From assembly GCA_948567375.1 (NCBI GenBank), contig OX419759.1, forward strand, positions 29,489,493 through 29,553,492: a DNA stretch of 64,000 nt. Reading direction: 5' to 3'. The DNA is from Lunularia cruciata. Its lineage: Eukaryota > Streptophyta > Marchantiopsida > Lunulariales > Lunulariaceae. This document shows positions 1 to 9,660 of this stretch, in pieces. Under the pieces are notes generated by a model, which was not told the origin of the DNA, did no database searches, and saw only the letters and a list, made by a program, of their open reading frames with translations. Numbering within the stretch: the stretch's first letter is position 1; every line of letters begins with the position of its first letter. The translations under genes were made by a program, and so were the position numbers.

Positions 1-1365
1 TATGACATCAAACTTGAGTACAAACTAGGTCGGTTCCATGTCATCCTTGATGCTTTATCACAATGACCTGATTTGAAGTCTCTTCCTCTCATCACAATGG
101 CAATTTCAACAATATCAGTTGACTCCAAGGTCCAAAACAAGTTTCAGTTAGCTCTACACTAGGATCCTTTCTTCCAAACGGTACATGGTCACCTTCTAGC
201 ATGTGATAAGGAGTACAACACCTTCTCCATCAAGGAGGGCCTTTTATTCCATGAGGACCAAATCAATGTTCTAGCTAAAGGTGATATTCAAATTGTATGC
301 CTTCAAGAAACCCATGATTTACCCATTGTTGGTCACATGGGTGTGGACAAGACCTTGGGCACCCTCTAACGTCAATGGTGGTGGCCCAACATGACACAAG
401 ATGTTTGAGAATTTGTCCAATGATGTGAGAGCTACCAACGTAACAAGGCCAGCAACCAAAAGCCAAGTGGACTCCTTCAACCACTTGCCATTCCATCCGC
501 TCACTGGGAGCATGTGAGCTTGGATCTCATCACATCCTTGCCAAGACAAAACAAGGACACACCACAATCATGGTGTTTGTGGATAAGCTTAGTAAGCAAA
601 TCCACTTGGCACCAACCTATGATATCGTGGATGCTCCAACCTTAGCGCAAATCTACTTTGACAATGTCTTCAAGCATCATTGGATGCCATGTGTATTCAT
701 CTTTGACTGTGATCCTTGATTTACAAGGAAGTTTTGGCAAGCACTCTTCCAGATACTCGGCACCAAGCTTGCTTTGTCCATGGCCTATCATCCTCAAACT
801 GATGGACAAACAAAATGTGCAAATCATACATTGGATGATATGTTGCATGCCTTTGTCAATGTCCACCATACCAATTAGGATGAATGTCTTGCAGTTACAG
901 AATTTGCCTACAACAATTCCAAACAGGCAAGCACCGGATTTTCTCCTTTCTTTCTCAATTTTGGCCAAGATCTGCTTATTCTAGATTCTCTTCTAGCTCT
1001 CCTTCCATCTCAAGTTCCTCATACTTCCACATTCTTGACCACTATATCCCACTCTCTCCAACAAGCCAAGTCTCACCTCCTTGTTTCTCAGAATCACCAA
1101 ATACAATATGCGGACCACCATCATCGCGATCTCACCTTTGAAGTCAGTGAGAAAGTCATGCTATCCTCTAGTAACCTCCTTCTCCCACTTGATACCCAAG
1201 TTCATAAACTTGCCCCTAATTGGATAGGACCTTTTGATATCACCCAAATTGTCTCTCCTATTGCTTCTTGACTTGCCTTGCCTTGTCATATGCGTATCCA
1301 TCTTGTCTTTCATGTTTCCAAGTTGAAACCCTTTGTTCCTAACCCCTCTTCCTATCCCTATCAAT

Positions 1366-1563
1366 GATCATGAGGAGTATGAAGTTGATTGTATCCTTTC
1401 ATGTCACCATATTCAATGAGGCCATCGCCAACATATGGGTTACAAGGTCCTTTGGAAAGGGTATCTCCTTCATGATGCCACATGGGAACCTCTTTCTCAC
1501 CTCCAAAATGCATAGATGGCCATCCAAGACTTTGAAGCTTCATTGGCAACGAGGAAATCACCA
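1366..1563 (+). pseudogene. Chromodomain of the chromovirus integrase, frameshifted
   Basis: In shifting frames this stretch reads EYEVDCIL, then YKVLWKGY, then DATWEPLSHLQNA and IQDFEAS, which are the landmark blocks of an integrase-linked chromodomain (E-Y-E-V opening strand, W-K-G-Y, T-W-E-P). In chromoviruses this domain is thought to guide integration to particular chromatin. It is followed within 20 bases by the polypurine tract and LTR, as expected for the end of pol. The YKVLWKGY and DATWEPLSHL blocks lie in different frames from the EYEVD block, so no functional protein is encoded. Confidence 0.8.
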
Positions 1564-1570
1564 ACTAGCG

Positions 1571-1581
1571 GCGGGGGAATA
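1571..1581 (+). other. Polypurine tract of the chromovirus
   Basis: GCGGGGGAATA lies directly before the TGTAACA LTR start. The same junction with TGGGGGAATA recurs at 7931-7940, which supports it as the plus-strand primer tract. Confidence 0.75.
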
Positions 1582-1672
1582 TGTAACAATATGGAGTTTA
1601 GTGACAAAGTTAGTCAGACTTACAAAGTAGCACATAAGACAAATTAGCCTAGAATATCCCAGAAGTATCTAG

Positions 1673-1862
1673 GAAGCTTCTTGGCTAGCTTAGCTTGCAC
1701 CGCAAGTAAGTAGCTTCTAGAAGGAAGCTTCTAGAAGCTTCCAACTAGCTTAGCTTGCACGTCAAGTAGGCGGCTTCTAGAAGGAAGCTTCTTGAGAAGC
1801 TTCCTAGTTAACTTGGCTTGCACTCTAAGAAAGCGACTTGAAGAAGCTTCTTGAGAAGCTTC
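1673..1862 (+). promoter_or_regulatory. Heat-shock-element-like tandem repeats in LTR U3
   Basis: About 3.5 imperfect repeats of roughly 60 bp, each carrying GAAGCTTC and a TAGCTTGCAC-type spacer. GAA and TTC triplets alternate with 5-bp spacing, the heat shock factor pattern: GAA 1724, TTC 1729, GAA 1734, TTC 1739 form a perfect four-unit element. Paired units recur at 1673/1678, 1715/1720, 1775/1780, 1784/1789, 1796/1801, 1843/1848 and 1855/1860. The last ends 21 bases before the TATA box. The pattern is seen directly; binding by heat shock factor is inferred. Confidence 0.6.
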
Positions 1863-1883
1863 CCAAGGGCCTTGTATGTTATC

Positions 1884-1891
1884 TATAAATA
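1884..1891 (+). promoter_or_regulatory. TATA box of chromovirus LTR
   Basis: TATAAATA lies just downstream of the GAAGCTTC array, at the place expected for the U3/R boundary. The homologous spot in the second LTR, near 8240, reads ACATATACC and is no longer a good TATA box. Confidence 0.6.
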
Positions 1892-2057
1892 CCAAAGCTA
1901 AAGCTCATGCTAAGCATTTGGATTTTTCCCTCATATTAATGTCCCAATGTGAGTTTCCATTCTCTTATTTCTCTCTTCGGTCTTGGTCTTTTACATGGAG
2001 GCTATTGCATGTATTCCTTGGCCTACGGATGTGAGCAGAGTGTAAGCATTCCTTGGG

Positions 2058-2610
2058 TTGGCAAACTTCTATTGCCACTATGTTAGAGGATTTAGTGCCA
2101 TTGCCAAGGCCTTGACAAATCTGACCAAGCTTACACAAGAGTGGTGTTGGGGAGATGAGCAGGAGAGAGCTTTTGTAGAGCTCAAGGAGAGGTTGACATC
2201 TGCTCCTATTTTGAGGAGACCAATCAATTTGATTGGTCAAATTGATTGGAGTATGTTGGGGCTTGGAGTAGTGCTCACCCAACATGATGATGGGAGGAAG
2301 GAGTTTATGGTGGCCTAAGCTAGTCACTCCAACTCAATTCAGCAGAGATGAAGTATAGTACATATGAGGGGGAGTGCTTGGCAGCAGTTTGGGCAAAAGC
2401 ACATTTTTTATGTTACCTATTTGGTAACTTTCACTCTCATCATTGATCATTAGCCGCTGAAGTGGTTGATGGAGTCCAACAAGCTTCTAGGGAAGCTTCC
2501 ATGATGGGCTCTGATTTCACATGAGTATGATTTCACGGTTATTCATAGACTTTGAGTGGTGGACCGTGATGCAGATGGGTTGATTAGAAACCCATGTGTC
2601 AACCAATAGG
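2058..2610 (+). pseudogene. RNase H region of gypsy copy A
   Basis: The reading frame from 2058 gives YVRGFSAIAKALTNLTKL and ELKERLTSAPILRRP, the reverse transcriptase-RNase H connection of Ty3/gypsy elements. Then come GLGVVLTQHDDG, YEGECLAAVW, LLTYLFGNF-type sequence and RDADGLIRNP, the usual RNase H block order (DxS, E, D, ADGLSRNP). A TAA near 2316 and further stops break it. The first catalytic Asp lies in the stretch DWSMLGLGVVL. Confidence 0.75.
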
Positions 2611-2979
2611 ATCAGACCGGAGCACGTTGGCATGGTGAGACAGATGAGGAGATGGTGCCAAGTTGTCATGCATTGACCTTTCTATGTATATCTTTTGAGG
2701 CTTTGGTGGTATCTCTCTCAATGCATACAAGAGGAGTTATTGAGGTCATAGATCCAAAGAGTGAAGATATTTTTACAATTCATCGAGACATTCATGGTGA
2801 CGTCTTAGTGATGGACTATCTTTGCATTGGTGTTGTGGGTGGTATTGTTGGAGCCAAGGAGAGAGATCATGTCCTTCAACAAGCTTGAAAATTCATATTG
2901 GAGGGCAAACACCTTTTGCATGTATGGGAGGATGGTAGAGTGCGAGTAGTACCACTTCCATCTTAGAGACTACAGTTGG

Positions 2980-4214
2980 TCTGTCATGCTCATGAGGAGC
3001 TAGGACATTTTGGAGTAAATTGTACATATAGCTTACTCTAGAGTCACTATTGGTAGCACGGTATGTAGACCAAGGTATAGCAATTTTTTGCTAGATGTGT
3101 GGTTTGCAACCAAGTTAGAGCATCATTCAATGCTCCTACACCACAATTACACCCATTACCTATCATGGGATTGGGTTATTGTTGGAGTTTGGACTTTGTT
3201 GGACCTTTACCATTGACTGTGAGACATCATCGGTATGTTTTGGTGATGGTAGAGCACTTCTCTAAGTGGATTGAGTTGGTGGCACTTCTTGACAAGTCTA
3301 GTGAAGGGATGGCTTACTCGTTCCTAGATCGAGTTCTTAGTCTTGAGGTTTTGACTGATCAGGGTATAGAGTTCTTGGAGGAGTTTCAGGTCTTGTGTGA
3401 GAAGGCTTTGATTGATCATTGTACTATATCTTGAGATAACCTTGAGGTAGATGGCTTAGTAGAGAGAGTGTTTCAGACGGTGAAGAGAGGATTGTAAAAG
3501 TATGGTTTGCAAAGAGGCCACTTAGGAGATTGGGATCTCCAATTACCTTGGTTGGCCATGGGCTATCTATTTAGCCGGCAAGCCTCCTTAGCATCCTTCT
3601 CTCCTTACTTTCTACTCTATGGATGAGATCCAAATTTACATGTAGCCATTTTTCAAGATGCTATTATAGTCTTGGACTTGAATGATCCAAATGTATGGGT
3701 GAACGTATGTTCTCAACAGGCAGAGATCTTTTGGAGAGTGATGCCAATGGCCTTCGAGAACTTGGCAATTGCTCAGCATTGAGATACCTTACATTATGCT
3801 ACTATTCAAGGAGGAGGTTATAGACCCTTGATCCCTCAATTTCATCCAGGTGACTATGTATATCTACAATAGACAACACCGACAACACTTGACGTTTTGA
3901 TAGGCCGCACTATCTTGAGAGTGCATGAGGTTTTGTCATTTGGATTCCTTGTGTTAGAAGGACGTGAAAGTGTTGTTTGGAAGGATCATATGCGCAATTG
4001 TGCACCATGCCACCTCCTAAACATTGATAGTACTATAGACCCAAGCTTGGCACTTGTATGTGCAAGCTTGAGGTGTATGTTATGTGGCTCTTCTGGTGGA
4101 GCTACTACTATGTTAGTGTATGATAGTTGTTTGAGAGGATGGCATATGGCATGTATGACTCCTCTCCACATGGTAGTTCCTCAAGGACAGTGGTTATGTC
4201 CTAGATGTACTTGA
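2980..4214 (+). pseudogene. Integrase with C-terminal PHD finger, copy A
   Basis: An HHCC zinc-binding region (HAHEELGHFG, later CVVCNQ) is followed by a DDE core: DFVGPLPLTV (first Asp), VLTDQGIEF (second Asp) and LVERVFQTVKRGL (Glu). Next is an SH3-like tail (LVLEGRESVVWKDHM, NCAPCHL). A frame open at 3897-4214 (105 codons) ends in a PHD finger. In that frame ligands fall at residues 60, 63, [75], 78, 83(H), 86, 101 and 104, with Trp 99 two residues before the last CxxC. Residue 75, which should be Cys, is Tyr. Several stops upstream make it a pseudogene. PHD fingers commonly read histone tails; a targeting role here is inferred. Confidence 0.75.
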
Positions 4215-4382
4215 GACATAGCTAGTTCATCCTTTATGTGGTATAGATTGCAAACAAGCAACTAACAATGGGGCTCAATAACACCCAGCCTCTTGATCTT
4301 TTCCCATCATAGGGTATACCATATACTTGGAGTAGATGGCTACTTGGGGTTAGAGGGACCTAACTGCCAGCTAGGAGGCAAT

Positions 4383-4940
4383 TGTGGCACTTTAGAGTCT
4401 ATGTATGACTTTTATGTGAGTTATGTGTTTATGGTGTTTGATGTTGACAGTGATGTATGTTGTGTAGCAATGTATATATGCACGACAATTGTCATATCAT
4501 TTATAGTGTCACATCTAGATTGCTTGGACACTGGAGTTGCAATGATAGTAGTTAGAGATATTTCAGCAGTCACTTACAGACTATTTTCTAACGGTCAGAT
4601 TTTGTGTTTATGGTACTGACTTCATGATGGAGCCCACCATCACTTTGCACCATTTGCACTATTGAGTGTGCCATCAGCAGGACTATTAGGGTTCCAGACC
4701 TAGCTCAAGTCTAGGGGTATACTTTCAAAGTGCAGCTCCATAGAGCTCACTTCTCTGATGTTGAGCCTTTGAGTTCTGGGCTATGGTGGATAGAGGCCGG
4801 CAAGCATCACTTGGATTTTCTTAGCTAGAGTGGGTGTGGCTTGACTATAATTAGTGCCTAGTTGTTGGCAATCTATAGAGTGATAGATCAAGTACTGATC
4901 CGAGTTGAGTTGATTTGAGTGTTGTAAACAATCTGATTAT
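4383..4940 (+). repeat. LTR-like repeat of PHD-gypsy copy A
   Basis: It begins TGTGGCACTTTAGAG right after a purine-rich AGGAGGCAA tract, downstream of the PHD finger and its stop. The homologous repeat of copy B is 7157-7707 (about 551 bp against 558). Each is followed at once by about 100 bp of a second copy of the same head (4941-5045 and 7708-7810). I read it as the element's LTR, but the 3' end shows no clear CA dinucleotide, so the exact boundary is uncertain. Confidence 0.55.
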
Positions 4941-5045
4941 TGTGGCACTTTAGAGTCTATGTATGACTTATGTGTGAGTTATGTGTCTATGGTGTATGAT
5001 GTTGATAGCGATGTATGTTGTGTAGCAATGTATATATGCACGATA
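4941..5045 (+). repeat. Truncated LTR head joined to copy B
   Basis: About 105 bp repeat the first 105 bp of the 4383 repeat with few differences. They then break off at GCACGA, where RNase H code of copy B begins. This looks like a 5' LTR remnant of copy B after a deletion that removed the rest of the LTR, gag, protease and reverse transcriptase. Confidence 0.55.
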
Positions 5046-5111
5046 GCTCACCCAACATGATGATGGGGGGGAGGAGTTTGCGGTGCCTATGCTAGTTGCT
5101 CCAACAATTCA

Positions 5112-5504
5112 ATGGAGGCAAAATATAATGCATATGAGGGAGAGTGCTTGGCAGCAATTTGGGCAATAACACACTTTTTATGTTACCTATATGGTAACCC
5201 CTTCACTCTCATCATTGATCATCAGCCACTGAAGTGGTTGATGGAGTCAGACAAGCTTTTAGGGAAGCTTGCACAACGGGCTCTGATTTTACAAGAGTAT
5301 GATTTCATGATTGTTCACAAACATGGAGTGGTGAACCGTGATGCAGATGGGTTGAGTAGAAACCCATGTCCCAGCCAGCAGGATCAGACCAGAGCACGTT
5401 GGCATGGTGAGACAGATGAGGAGATGGTGCTAAGTTGGCATGCCTCGGTCTTTTTATGTATATTTTTTGGTGGTATCTCTCTCAGCACATACGAGAGGAG
5501 TTAA
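5112..5504 (+). pseudogene. RNase H domain, copy B
   Basis: An open frame of 130 codons reads YEGECLAAIWAITHFLCYLY, then IIDHQPLKWLMESDKL, LILQEYDFMIVH and VNRDADGLSRNP. These are the RNase H motifs of Ty3/gypsy pol with the catalytic Glu and Asp residues still present. The first catalytic Asp region upstream is lost at the 5045 breakpoint, so the domain is incomplete. It is followed by RWHGETDEEMV and a poorly conserved linker that leads to the integrase. Confidence 0.75.
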
Positions 5505-5699
5505 TGAGGTCATAGATCCAAAGAGTGAAGATATTGGTACAGTTCAGCAAGACATTCATGGTGACATCTTAGTGATGGACTATCTTTGCACTAGTGTTGT
5601 GGCACAATTGGGGCCAAGGAGAGATATCAAGTCTTTCAGCAAGCCAGACAATTCAGATTGGAGTGCAGATACCTTTTGCGTGTATGAGAGGATGGTAGA

Positions 5700-6489
5700 G
5701 TGCGAGTAGTATCACTTCCATCTCGGAGACCACAGTTGGTCCGTCATGCTCATGAGGAGCTAGGAAATTTTGGAGAAAAGTGTACATATAGTTTACTCCA
5801 GAGTCATTATTGGTGGCGCGATATGCAGACCAAGGTACAACAGTTTGTTGCTAGATGTGTGGTTTGTGACCAAGTTAGAGCATCATTCAATGCTCTTACG
5901 CTACAGCTACACCCATTACCTATCATAGGATTGGTTTACCGTTGGAGTTTGGACTTTGTTGGACCTTTACCATTAACTGTGAAACATCATTGGTATGTTT
6001 TAGTGATGGTGGAGCACTTTTAAGTGGATTGAGTTGGTAGCACTTCCTGACAAGTCTAGTGAAGGGACACCTTACTCGTTCCTAGATCAAGTTCTTAGTC
6101 ATTTTGGTGCACCAACAGAGGTTTTGACTGATCAGGGTATAGAGTTCTTGGGGGAGTTTCAAGTCTTATGTGACAAGGCTTTGATTGATCATTGTACTAC
6201 ATCCCAAAATCACCTTGAGGTAGATAGCTTAGCAAAGAGAGTGCTTCAGATAGTGAAGAGAGGATTGCAAAAGTATGGTTTGCAAAAAGGCCACTTGAGA
6301 GATTGGGATCTCCAATTACCTTGGTTGGCCATGGGCTATTGGTTCAGCCAGCAAGCCTCCTTAGCCAACTTCTCTCCTTACTTTCTACTCTATGGACAAG
6401 ATCTAGAGTTACTTGTAGCCATTTGTCAAGATGCTACTGTAATTTTGGACTTGGATGATCTAGATGTATGGATGAGCGCATGTTCTTAG
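5700..6489 (+). pseudogene. Integrase zinc finger and core, copy B
   Basis: Residues HAHEELGNFG and CVVCDQ give the HHCC domain, and WSLDFVGPLP and VLTDQGIEF give the first two acidic residues of the DDE core. A one-base shift near 6020 (HF then KWIEL) splits the two open frames 5700-6023 and 6034-6489. The catalytic Glu seen in copy A (VERVFQ) is Lys in copy B (AKRVLQ, codon AAG at 6235-6237). This copy could not encode an active integrase even without the frameshift. Confidence 0.75.
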
Positions 6490-6669
6490 TGGGCAGAGAT
6501 CTTTCAGAGAGTGATGACGATGGCCTTTGAGAACTTAGCAATTGATCAACATAGAGATACCTTATGCTATGCTACCATTTGAGGAGGAGTTTATAGACCC
6601 TCAATCCATCAATTTCATCCATGTGACTATGTATATCTATAGTAGACAGCACCGACTACACTTGATGTT

Positions 6670-6987
6670 TTGACAAGCCGCACTATCTTGAAGGTGTATG
6701 AGGTTTTGCCATTTGGAGTCCTTGTGTTGGAACGACGTGATGGTGTTGTTTGGAAGGATCATGTGTGCAATTGTGCACCATGCCACCTCCTAAACATTGA
6801 TGGTATTTTGGACCTAAGCTTGGCACTTGTACATGTAGGCTTGAGGTGTATGTTATGTGGCTCTTCTGGTAGAGCTGCTACTATGCTAATGTTTGATACT
6901 TGTTTGAGAGGATGGCATATGGCATGTATGACTCCTCCCTTAATGGTGGTTCTTCAAGGACAATGGTTATGTCCTAGATGTACTTGA
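6670..6987 (+). pseudogene. Integrase tail and PHD finger, copy B
   Basis: This is an open frame of 105 codons. Residues 1-45 are the SH3-like integrase tail (LVLERRDGVVWKDHV, NCAPCHL). Residues 60-104 form a PHD finger with ligands C60, C63, C78, H83, C86, C101 and C104 and the hallmark W99. The third zinc ligand (residue 75) is Phe, where copy A has Tyr. The Cys4-His-Cys3 spacing (x2, x11, x2, x4, x2, x14, x2) is that of the PHD family, and the chain stops one residue after the last Cys. Confidence 0.75.
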
Positions 6988-7156
6988 CCTATAGCTAGTT
7001 CATCATTTATATGGTATAGATTGCAGACAGGCGACTAACGATGGGGCTCCATAGCACCCGGCCTCTTGATTTTTGCCCATCATAGGGTATACCATATGCT
7101 TGGAGTAGATAGCTATTTGGAGTTAGAGGGACCTAACCGCCAACTATGGGGGCAAT

Positions 7157-7707
7157 TGTGGCACTTTAGAGTTTATGTATGACTTATGTGTAAGTTGTGC
7201 TTCTATAGTGTATGATGTTGACAACAATGTATGTTGTGTAGCAATGTATATACGCACGACAATTATCACACCATTTGGAGTGTCACATCTAGATTGCTCA
7301 GACACTGGAGTTCCAATGATAGTAGTTAGAGGCATTTTGGCAGTTACTCATAGACTATTTTTTGACAGTCAGATTTCATGTTTAGGGTATTGACTTCATA
7401 GCAGGGCCCACCATCACTTGCACCATCCGCACCATCAGGTGTGCCGTCAATGGGACCATTGGGATGAGACCTAGGTCAAATCAGGAGTATACCTTGGAAG
7501 TGTAGGTCCAGAGAGCTCACTTCTCTGATGTTGAGCCTTTGAGTTCTTGGCTAGAGTGGACAGAAAGCCGGCAAAAGTCACCTAGATTCTCTTAGCTAGA
7601 GTAGGTGTAGCTTGACTATAATCAGTGCCTTGTTGTTGGCAAGTAAAAGGACCAGATCAAGCATTGATCTGAGTTCACTTGATTCAAGTTTTAAACGATC
7701 TGGTTAT
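7157..7707 (+). repeat. LTR-like repeat of PHD-gypsy copy B
   Basis: It starts TGTGGCACTTTAGAG after a GGGGGCAA purine tract and matches 4383-4940 along its length. It contains the same blocks, including a short stretch ending near CTTGACTATAAT. It is followed directly by a second LTR head. Confidence 0.55.
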
Positions 7708-7810
7708 TGTGGCACTTTAGAGTTTATGTATGATGTATGTGTGAGTTGTGCTTCTATAGTGTATGATGTTTACAGCAATGTATGTTGTGTAGCAATGTAT
7801 ATACGCACAA
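7708..7810 (+). repeat. Second LTR head, truncated
   Basis: About 103 bp match the first bases of the 7157 and 4383 repeats. It breaks off at CGCACAAAAA, where the 3' end of a chromovirus (chromodomain) begins. Confidence 0.55.
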
Positions 7811-7940
7811 AAAAGACTATCCTATTCACAATGTTACATGGGAGACTCTTTCTCATCTCCACAATGCACAAACGGCCATCCAAGAGTTTGAAGATTCCAT
7901 GGTGACAAGGATGTTTTGTCCAACTAGCGGTGGGGGAATA
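7811..7940 (+). pseudogene. End of a second chromovirus pol: chromodomain tail and polypurine tract
   Basis: It translates to DYPIHNVTWETLSHLHNA, then IQEFEDSMV and PTSGGG. This matches the chromodomain end at 1455-1581 (DATWEPLSHLQNA, IQDFEAS). The polypurine tract TGGGGGAATA ends at 7940 and TGTAACA follows. It is the same family as the element at 1-1984, so the A/B tandem lies between two chromovirus 3' ends. Confidence 0.75.
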
Positions 7941-8400
7941 TGTAACAATACAAAGTTAGCATATAAGTTAGCAAATAGGCCAAATTAGCCAAGTAGTCTA
8001 AGAATATTCTATAAGTATCTATGAAAAGTTTAGGTACTTTCCTCGTATTGAGTACCATGTATGCCAAGTAGGTAGCTCCTAGAAGAAAGCTTCTTAGGAA
8101 GCTTCTTGGTTAGCTTTGCTTGGACGCCAAGTACTTGACTTTTAGAATGATGTTTCTTATGAAGTTTCTGGCTAGCTTAGCTTGCACTCTAAGAAGATGA
8201 CTTGTAGGATGTTCCCCAAGAGCCTTGTATATTTTCTACATATACCAAAGCCCAAGCTCATGCTAGGCATTCAGAGTTTTAAGCATTTTGAGTTTCAAGC
8301 ATTCAAGTATCCTTATGTGATTTTCCACCTTGGTCTTCCATTTTCTTTACTTGATCAATCTTTTACAAAAAGCTTCAATACAATCTTTTATACAACTTTA
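7941..8400 (+). repeat. Second chromovirus LTR, decayed
   Basis: It starts TGTAACAATACAAAG and follows 1582-1984. GAAGCTTC-like repeats survive at about 8085-8115, but the regular 5-bp alternation of GAA and TTC has been lost. The TATA position is mutated. The right end is not defined; homology fades before AT-rich sequence starts near 8400. Confidence 0.6.
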
Positions 8401-9660
8401 TCATTCAATATTTAATAAATTGTAATTCTAAATTTAGAATTCCAATTATTATAGCTTATATTCCAATATAATTTATAAATATAAGGCTCATTATAATTTA
8501 TATAGTTTGTAGTAAAACCAACATAAAAACTAGAGATAATTATTCAATGCTTCTTTTCATCATCCTTAATTTAAATTAATTTTAGGCCTAATTTCCTAAT
8601 AAATTAGGTCTCTAAACATATTCCCATTTCACATGATAAATTAAAGTGTGAAATAAATAGGCCAAGGTGTTTGTGAACCTTAAAAATTTTCATTATAAAA
8701 TTAAAAAACTTATTATCATTATTATTATTTACTTATATAAATACATTAATATGAAATGTTATTTATAGTATTTTTATTTGTATATATATAAGAATAAAGT
8801 ATATATATTATGAAAAACAGGAATAATATATCAAGTAGTCTTTTATGAACAATTGAGTGACTTTAAGTAAGAGCTATTTATTGCTTAATTTATCCAATTC
8901 TAATTGGTAAAAACAAATTTGGTATTTTTATTTCTTGTACCATTTCATACTGATACTTTTTATACCACATATCATTTATTGAAGTATCAATGAAATAATT
9001 TATTTAAAAGTAAGAGAGATACTTAATACAATTTTAATACATATATATGTATTTCTTAAATTTTAAAATTTTAATATGTAAATGATAGATATCAATTATA
9101 TCTAATAGATTTACAAAAATTCATTATCAGAAAAATCATTTTCTCCAACTTGTTATGGAAACATCAAGATTTTTGGTTTTGGAATACAATATATTTCTTT
9201 ATAGCATATACTTCTTGAAACATCAACCACAATTTAGATTTATTACCAGAAAGTACATAAAAAAGATAACTTTGAGATGTATATTGATATATTTAAATAT
9301 TTCTTAAACTCAAGATAGACTATAATCTCATATTTTGCTACAAAGTATTACTTATGCAATTCACATGGAATCAAGTGTGGAATTACATCATCTTTATGTC
9401 AAAATTATATAACTAGTTGCTTAGTTGGCAAGTCAAGATGATTCTTATGGAGTTCGAGTTAGAAAGTTATGGGGATTTTTAGGTTTTTTAGGGTTTAGAG
9501 TGATTATTACACATTGAGAGTGATGGGTATGGAATTCTCAATTTTAATCTCTTGATGTTCATGCTACAATTTCATGAGAACTTAGTTTGAAATTTCTAGA
9601 GACGGGAATTGAAAATTATGAGAGTTTATAGTTTCTAGGGTTTGGTAAGATAATATTTAC
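8401..9660. other. AT-rich gene-free stretch
   Basis: This is strongly AT-rich sequence with many short A/T runs and no long open frame on either strand. No repeat boundary, RNA gene or recognisable element was seen. It may be decayed LTR or intergenic DNA. Confidence 0.6.

Larger units (their letters stand above)
1..1581 (+). mobile_element. Ty3/gypsy chromovirus, 3' half of internal region, decayed
   Basis: The plus strand translates, with many stops and frameshifts, to the end of a gypsy pol polyprotein. In order: the C-terminal edge of RNase H (about 3-67, ending DALSQ where ADALSR is usual), a linker, the integrase zinc-binding region (about 300-455), the integrase core (about 500-960), the GPF-type C-terminal domain (about 1190-1345, KLAPNWIGPF then HLVFHVSKLKPF) and a chromodomain (about 1366-1560). 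The second cysteine of the integrase CxxC pair is replaced by Tyr (CESYQRNK). Only the 3' half lies in the window. Seen: the motif order. Known: a chromodomain after the GPF region marks chromoviruses. The element is dead. Confidence 0.85.
1582..1984 (+). repeat. Chromovirus 3' LTR, partial
   Basis: It starts TGTAACA after the polypurine tract. It is homologous over several hundred bases to 7941-8400, including the shared end segment with AAGCTCATGCTA and GCATT. It holds a tandem array of GAAGCTTC-rich repeats and a TATAAATA box. The right end is not a clean CA boundary: sequence runs into reverse transcriptase code of another gypsy element near 1985, so the LTR is truncated or the junction is recombined. 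Confidence 0.7.
1985..4940 (+). mobile_element. PHD-finger gypsy element, copy A, 5'-truncated and decayed
   Basis: Copy A begins inside the reverse transcriptase connection (MEAIACIPWPTDVS, then FYCHYVRGFSAIAKAL). It runs through RNase H (to about 2600), the integrase zinc finger (about 2980-3110), the integrase core (about 3180-3540), a C-terminal domain and a PHD finger (4071-4211), then a TGTGGCACTTT repeat that behaves like its LTR (4383-4940). Copy B (5046-7707) repeats the same order. A third piece, copy C, is at 60053-60590. Stops and frameshifts are frequent. It is a different lineage from the chromovirus at 1-1581: no chromodomain, but a PHD finger at the pol C-terminus. Confidence 0.8.
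5046..7156 (+). mobile_element. PHD-finger gypsy element, copy B, 5'-deleted
   Basis: Copy B is collinear with copy A from A position about 2273 onward and less damaged. RNase H is open at 5112-5504, then a damaged linker, integrase zinc finger (open at 5700-6023), integrase core (open at 6034-6489) and SH3-like tail with PHD finger (open at 6670-6987). It lacks everything upstream of the RNase H active region. Its start coincides with the end of the truncated LTR head at 5045, so the 5' half was lost in one deletion. Confidence 0.8.
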
